Position numbers and translations under genes: made by a program. Under the pieces are notes generated by a model. It was not told the origin of the DNA. It did not search any database and saw only the letters and a list, made by a program, of their open reading frames with translations. A DNA stretch of 64,000 bases from Megalopta genalis. Taxonomy: Eukaryota; Arthropoda; Insecta; Hymenoptera; Halictidae. Shown here piece after piece: positions 61,331 to 64,000 of the stretch (within the stretch, counting starts at the first letter, position 1; the number at the start of each line of letters is the position of its first letter). The stretch spans positions 5,591,616-5,655,615 of the forward strand of contig NC_135015.1 of the NCBI RefSeq assembly GCF_051020955.1. The letters are read 5' to 3'.

Positions 61331-61864
61331 TATACCGCCGATGCGGATTTATATATCGCCGCCGCGATAGATGCGCACCCTCTCACGGATGGCCGGCGAG
61401 ACCGTCCGACTGGCCACGGATTTATAGGTGTTTCCTATGAACGGCCGACCAAGAGGTACACTCGTAACCACCATTCAGTGAAGGGCTTTACCTTTTACCA
61501 GCCAGCCAGCAGCATCGCCTTCTGTCGGGAAAGTGTTTCCTACGCTCCCCGCTCCGCTGGCTGTGTTACGTTTCAGATCCTCGGACAGATGCAGTTTTTC
61601 CTTCACGAACCCTGCGTTGTTTCCGGCAAACCTTTGTGCCCGGCAATCTTGACAGCGGATTTTATGGTGTTGCAGAGTACCTCGGAGACGGGCAGTCTGC
61701 TTCTGATGCCGCGTCGTACGTTGTCTACCGCTTCGAACGATTCGACGGGATCTATCGCGAAGAGATTAGCCCGGTTCATGCAAACGTCGCCTGAATTCAA
61801 TGAATTTCTAAAGAAAGTGATGTTGGGGCGTCACAGCGTCGTCAGTAATAGCGACGAATTATGA
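61331..61864 (+). CDS. Unassigned open frame, possible terminal exon
   Basis: The frame is open for 177 codons between a stop at 61328-61330 and TGA at 61862-61864. The last ~63 codons look most protein-like, with the stretches STASNDSTGSIAKRLARFMQ and SPEFNEFLKKVMLGRHSVV. They follow a TTTTATGGTGTTGCAG acceptor-like site ending near 61675, so a terminal coding exon at about 61676-61864 is plausible. An earlier acceptor-like TTTCAG ends near 61576. The first part of the frame has no good ATG and resembles ordinary CpG-rich sequence. No family recognised; a short, serine-rich, basic C-terminal tail is all that can be said. The stop codon lies only a few bases before the ~590-bp repeat, so any transcript would take its 3' UTR and perhaps polyadenylation signal from that insertion. 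Confidence 0.35.
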   Translation, partial: YTADADLYIAAAIDAHPLTDGRRDRPTGHGFIGVSYERPTKRYTRNHHSVKGFTFYQPASSIAFCRESVSYAPRSAGCVTFQILGQMQFFLHEPCVVSGKPLCPAILTADFMVLQSTSETGSLLLMPRRTLSTASNDSTGSIAKRLARFMQTSPEFNEFLKKVMLGRHSVVSNSDEL

Positions 61865-61866
61865 CG

Positions 61867-62461
61867 CTATATATGTGGACTGTATATAAAAATAAGGAAC
61901 CGGATTTTGCTTGAAGTTTTGTATTCAGCTCGTGACTACGCTACACCCTTGGTCAGGAGGTTTTAGTTCTACGAATTCTGTTACGACTCTGTTCTATTAG
62001 AGAATATTTTCCTTCGTGGTAGACTGCTATCACTGCAACGTATTTCTAATACTCGCTGATTGGTTTTCCTTGATTTTTGGCAATAGCCAATCAGTGAGTC
62101 TGTTTTAAAGCAGACACCCTTCCCTTGCGCCCTTAACGCGTCTTTCTGGGAGGGTGCTGGTGTATGGGAGGTGGTAGCGGCCGCAAGGCTTTGGCAAAGG
62201 TAGGAAAATTCCTCCAGACATCACCGTCATAAAACAATGTCAGGCTGACCCTTCGGAACTGTTCCTTTTCTATGACACGTCCTGGCCTTCGAGGCCGAGA
62301 GAAGCGAAGTCCCAAAAATCAAGCAATAGAGCATGCGTACTCTCGGCCGGCAAACACTTTACGTCCAAAATGCATACCAGGTGTTATTAAAAATCCTAAG
62401 CTCAAAAACAGCCGGCTAGGCACGTTCGTGTCATAAAGAACATTAGTGCTGTACACTAACA
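61867..62461 (+). mobile_element. ~590-bp dispersed repeat, copy 2 (inverted relative to copy 1)
   Basis: Reverse complement of 28052-28646 with about ten differences, running from CTATATATGTGGACTG to GTACACTAACA. TATATAAAAATA lies at about 61884 on this strand, and CCAATCAGTGAG occurs at about 62090. Unlike copy 1, no flanking target duplication was found, which would fit insertion followed by rearrangement, or a boundary different from the one I infer. It begins immediately after the stop codon of the candidate exon. Confidence 0.8.
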
Positions 62462-62629
62462 AGTGATATTATATTGAGTTTTTCTTAAATCGTGCATGCA
62501 GAGATATTCGCAATATGAACGTCAACATGTTAAGTGTCGAATGTCAACTCCAAAAATGCTCACAATATCAAAGTGGTTTAATTAATGAAATCGGAACCGG
62601 ACAGTTCAAATTTATCATTGAAAATATTA

Positions 62630-63113
62630 TTGGGTTGGCTAGAAAGTAAATTCGGTTTGCACTAATAGACAGCGTTATGTTTGCATTGTCGTTCTTTTGT
62701 TAAGATTATAATTTTGTTGTCTCCAACTTTGGTAGTTGACACGTTTAGATTACTATAGAAAATTAAGTTACTATAGAATCGCAAAGGAATCGTGTTTCAC
62801 CACGATAATGCGAAGTATCACACATCTTCAGCAATACGTACAAAATTATTGGAGCTTGGTTGGGAAGTAATGTCGCATTTTAAATGGTAAAAATTTCAAT
62901 AACAACGATAGCCTCGAATCGCACTTGATCAAGTTTTTTACTGGTAAGGACCAGAAGTTTTATGAGCGTGGAATCATGAAGTTACCAAAAAAATGGCAAA
63001 AGATCATCGAACAGAATGGAAAATATTTGACTGATTGAAGTTCATTTCTTGCATAGAAAAAATTGAGTCTTATTTCACATTGAAATACCGAAATTACTTT
63101 CCTGCCAATCAAA
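62630..63113 (+). mobile_element. Decayed, deleted mariner element, 484 bp
   Basis: Starts TTGGGTTGGCTAGAAAGTAA and ends with the inverted match CTTTCCTGCCAATCAAA, flanked by TA (62628-62629 and 63114-63115). The ends differ from those of the copy at 49357, so this is a separate mariner lineage. Large parts of the transposase are missing and the rest is interrupted. Confidence 0.85.
62787..63038 (+). pseudogene. mariner transposase remnants
   Basis: Two fragments of a mariner transposase survive. The first, at about 62787-62890, includes HHDNAKYHTSS, corresponding to the HQDNARPH catalytic block with altered flanking residues, and LLELGWEVMSH. The second, at about 62910-63038, includes FYERGIMKLPKKWQKIIEQN and ends with a stop at 63036-63038. 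The PYSPDLAPSDYHLF block with the last catalytic aspartate has been lost at the junction between them, so no enzyme is possible. The C-terminal block resembles the fragment at 49427-49807 but differs at many positions. Confidence 0.88.
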
Positions 63114-63115
63114 TA

Positions 63116-64000
63116 GTTCAATTCTTTTATATACTAAAACCCTAGTAATATTCGGTTTGTTCAATACATTATAATAAAAGTAAATTTCAATACCTAATTG
63201 GAAAGACTCAACATATTAAGATTAGCTTCTGCATTGTACACGAAAATGTTTACCTTCAGCAAATATGAGATTGTAACAATTAGATTAGAGAGCTGTATAT
63301 AATTGCAGATCTCCCTCGTAAACGTGCCATAAATGTCTCGCTAAGTGCAATGAAATCTGCGGAGGAAAGAAAACAGAAGCAGGCTGAAGTTCTCATTAGT
63401 TTATGAATCGGATAATTAGCCGAAGAAGCCGAGAGAATCCAAGGAATCGTCGCAGTTCACTGCCAATCCTTCCATTTAATCGGAAACGAAATTCTTGCGG
63501 TTAATGTATCCAAACGAAATAATTTCGTAGGGTGAAACGGTTGATGCCGGGAACAGCGGAGGACCTAACTGCAGAAAACGAGGCAGACAGACGTAAATGG
63601 GTAGAAACAGAGTAGCGGCACGACGTTGAATGCCGAGCATTGTCTAATCAATGCGCATTGAAGCACAGGTAGAAGGAAGGGTGGAGCCAGAGATAGAAGC
63701 AGACGCAGAAACAGAAGCAGAATCAGAAACGGAGATTCTCTCTGTTCTTCGCTGCTCCTCTCCCGCATTTCCATCCATGATCCGCCGTCTCCGGCGGGTG
63801 GCTCCCTACCTAACACCAGCAACATCCTGGTACCCGCAGGCGGCATACCCGATCTGCCAGCCGCCAATGCTACTTCGGTGATTTAGGCGCCTTGCTAATT
63901 ACCCCGAATGGCCGTCCCGGATTCACTTAGCTACGTTCTTGATATCCCATCCTCTAACGGCTACACGATCGGATTGTTAATAGTGTCTGCCGACCACATT
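63116..64000. other. Non-coding stretch, nothing recognised
   Basis: Mixed sequence with a GAAGCAGA-type imperfect hexamer repeat at about 63672-63740 that produces an acidic low-complexity frame. No recognisable exon. Confidence 0.4.

Noticed and set aside
61867..62461. Reading copy 2 of the ~590-bp repeat as the 3' LTR of an element whose coding end is the frame at 61331-61864
   Set aside because: There is no polypurine tract before it and no primer-binding site on the other side, and the upstream frame is absent next to copy 1.
63651..63881. Acidic open frame with GluAla repeats
   Set aside because: It derives from an imperfect GAAGCAGA-type hexamer repeat and has no other coding support.

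Overview
This is eukaryotic, non-viral DNA and very probably an arthropod genome. CpG-rich, moderately GC-rich blocks alternate with AT-rich blocks, and there are many (GA)n/(CT)n microsatellites. Mariner, hAT and TTAA-target (piggyBac-like) insertions are frequent, and there are no operons or ribosome-binding sites. The mosaic base composition, high CpG content and mariner end sequence suggest an insect, possibly a hymenopteran (ant, bee or wasp). That placement is inference from general features, not from a marker gene.

Almost all of the window reads as intergenic or intronic DNA. Most long open frames lie in CpG-rich or low-complexity sequence, lack recognisable domains, and overlap open frames on the other strand. 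Only three candidate coding segments deserve attention: a 146-codon minus-strand frame at 20667-21107, a plus-strand frame ending at 61864 that could hold a terminal exon, and a weak short ATG frame at 45947. None has a function I can name. The only coding remnants I recognise are two mariner transposase fragments (49357-49935 and 62630-63113).

Layout. 1-12 kb: mostly unannotated, with an 11-bp TAACC-type tandem repeat (2913-2977), a short inverted-repeat pair (2506/3330), a probable TTAA MITE (5579-5985) and a CpG-rich block (10556-11310). 12-18 kb: a decayed element with inverted ends (12397-12716), a tandem duplication with a foldback (14712-15183) and an AT-rich palindromic array (17284-17784). 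18-31 kb: the minus-strand frame, a TTAA MITE (24075-24315), a TA-target MITE (26318-26555), a cluster of ACCGGT palindromes (26831-27154) and the first copy of a ~590-bp repeat (28052-28646). 31-37 kb: a degenerate ~30-bp minisatellite at three places, one interrupted by a hAT-like element. 37-48 kb: mostly plain, with TTAA MITEs at 42113, 45018 and 46336 and a hAT-like element with perfect 8-bp target duplication at 44224-44863. 48-51 kb: a 266-bp inverted duplication flanking about 1.5 kb that contains a deleted mariner. 53-57 kb: a TTAA MITE (53954), a fourth minisatellite locus (55150-55505) and a 742-bp TTAA element with three GC-rich palindromes (55528-56269). 57-64 kb: mostly plain, then the candidate exon, the second, inverted copy of the ~590-bp repeat (61867-62461) and a decayed mariner.

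The most unusual signals are the ~30-bp minisatellite at four separated loci on one strand, the set of TTAA MITEs that often carry a small hairpin just inside the terminal repeat, the 266-bp near-identical inverted duplication, and the ACCGGT/TGACGTCA palindrome cluster. I found no tRNA, rRNA, CRISPR array or convincing complete gene.
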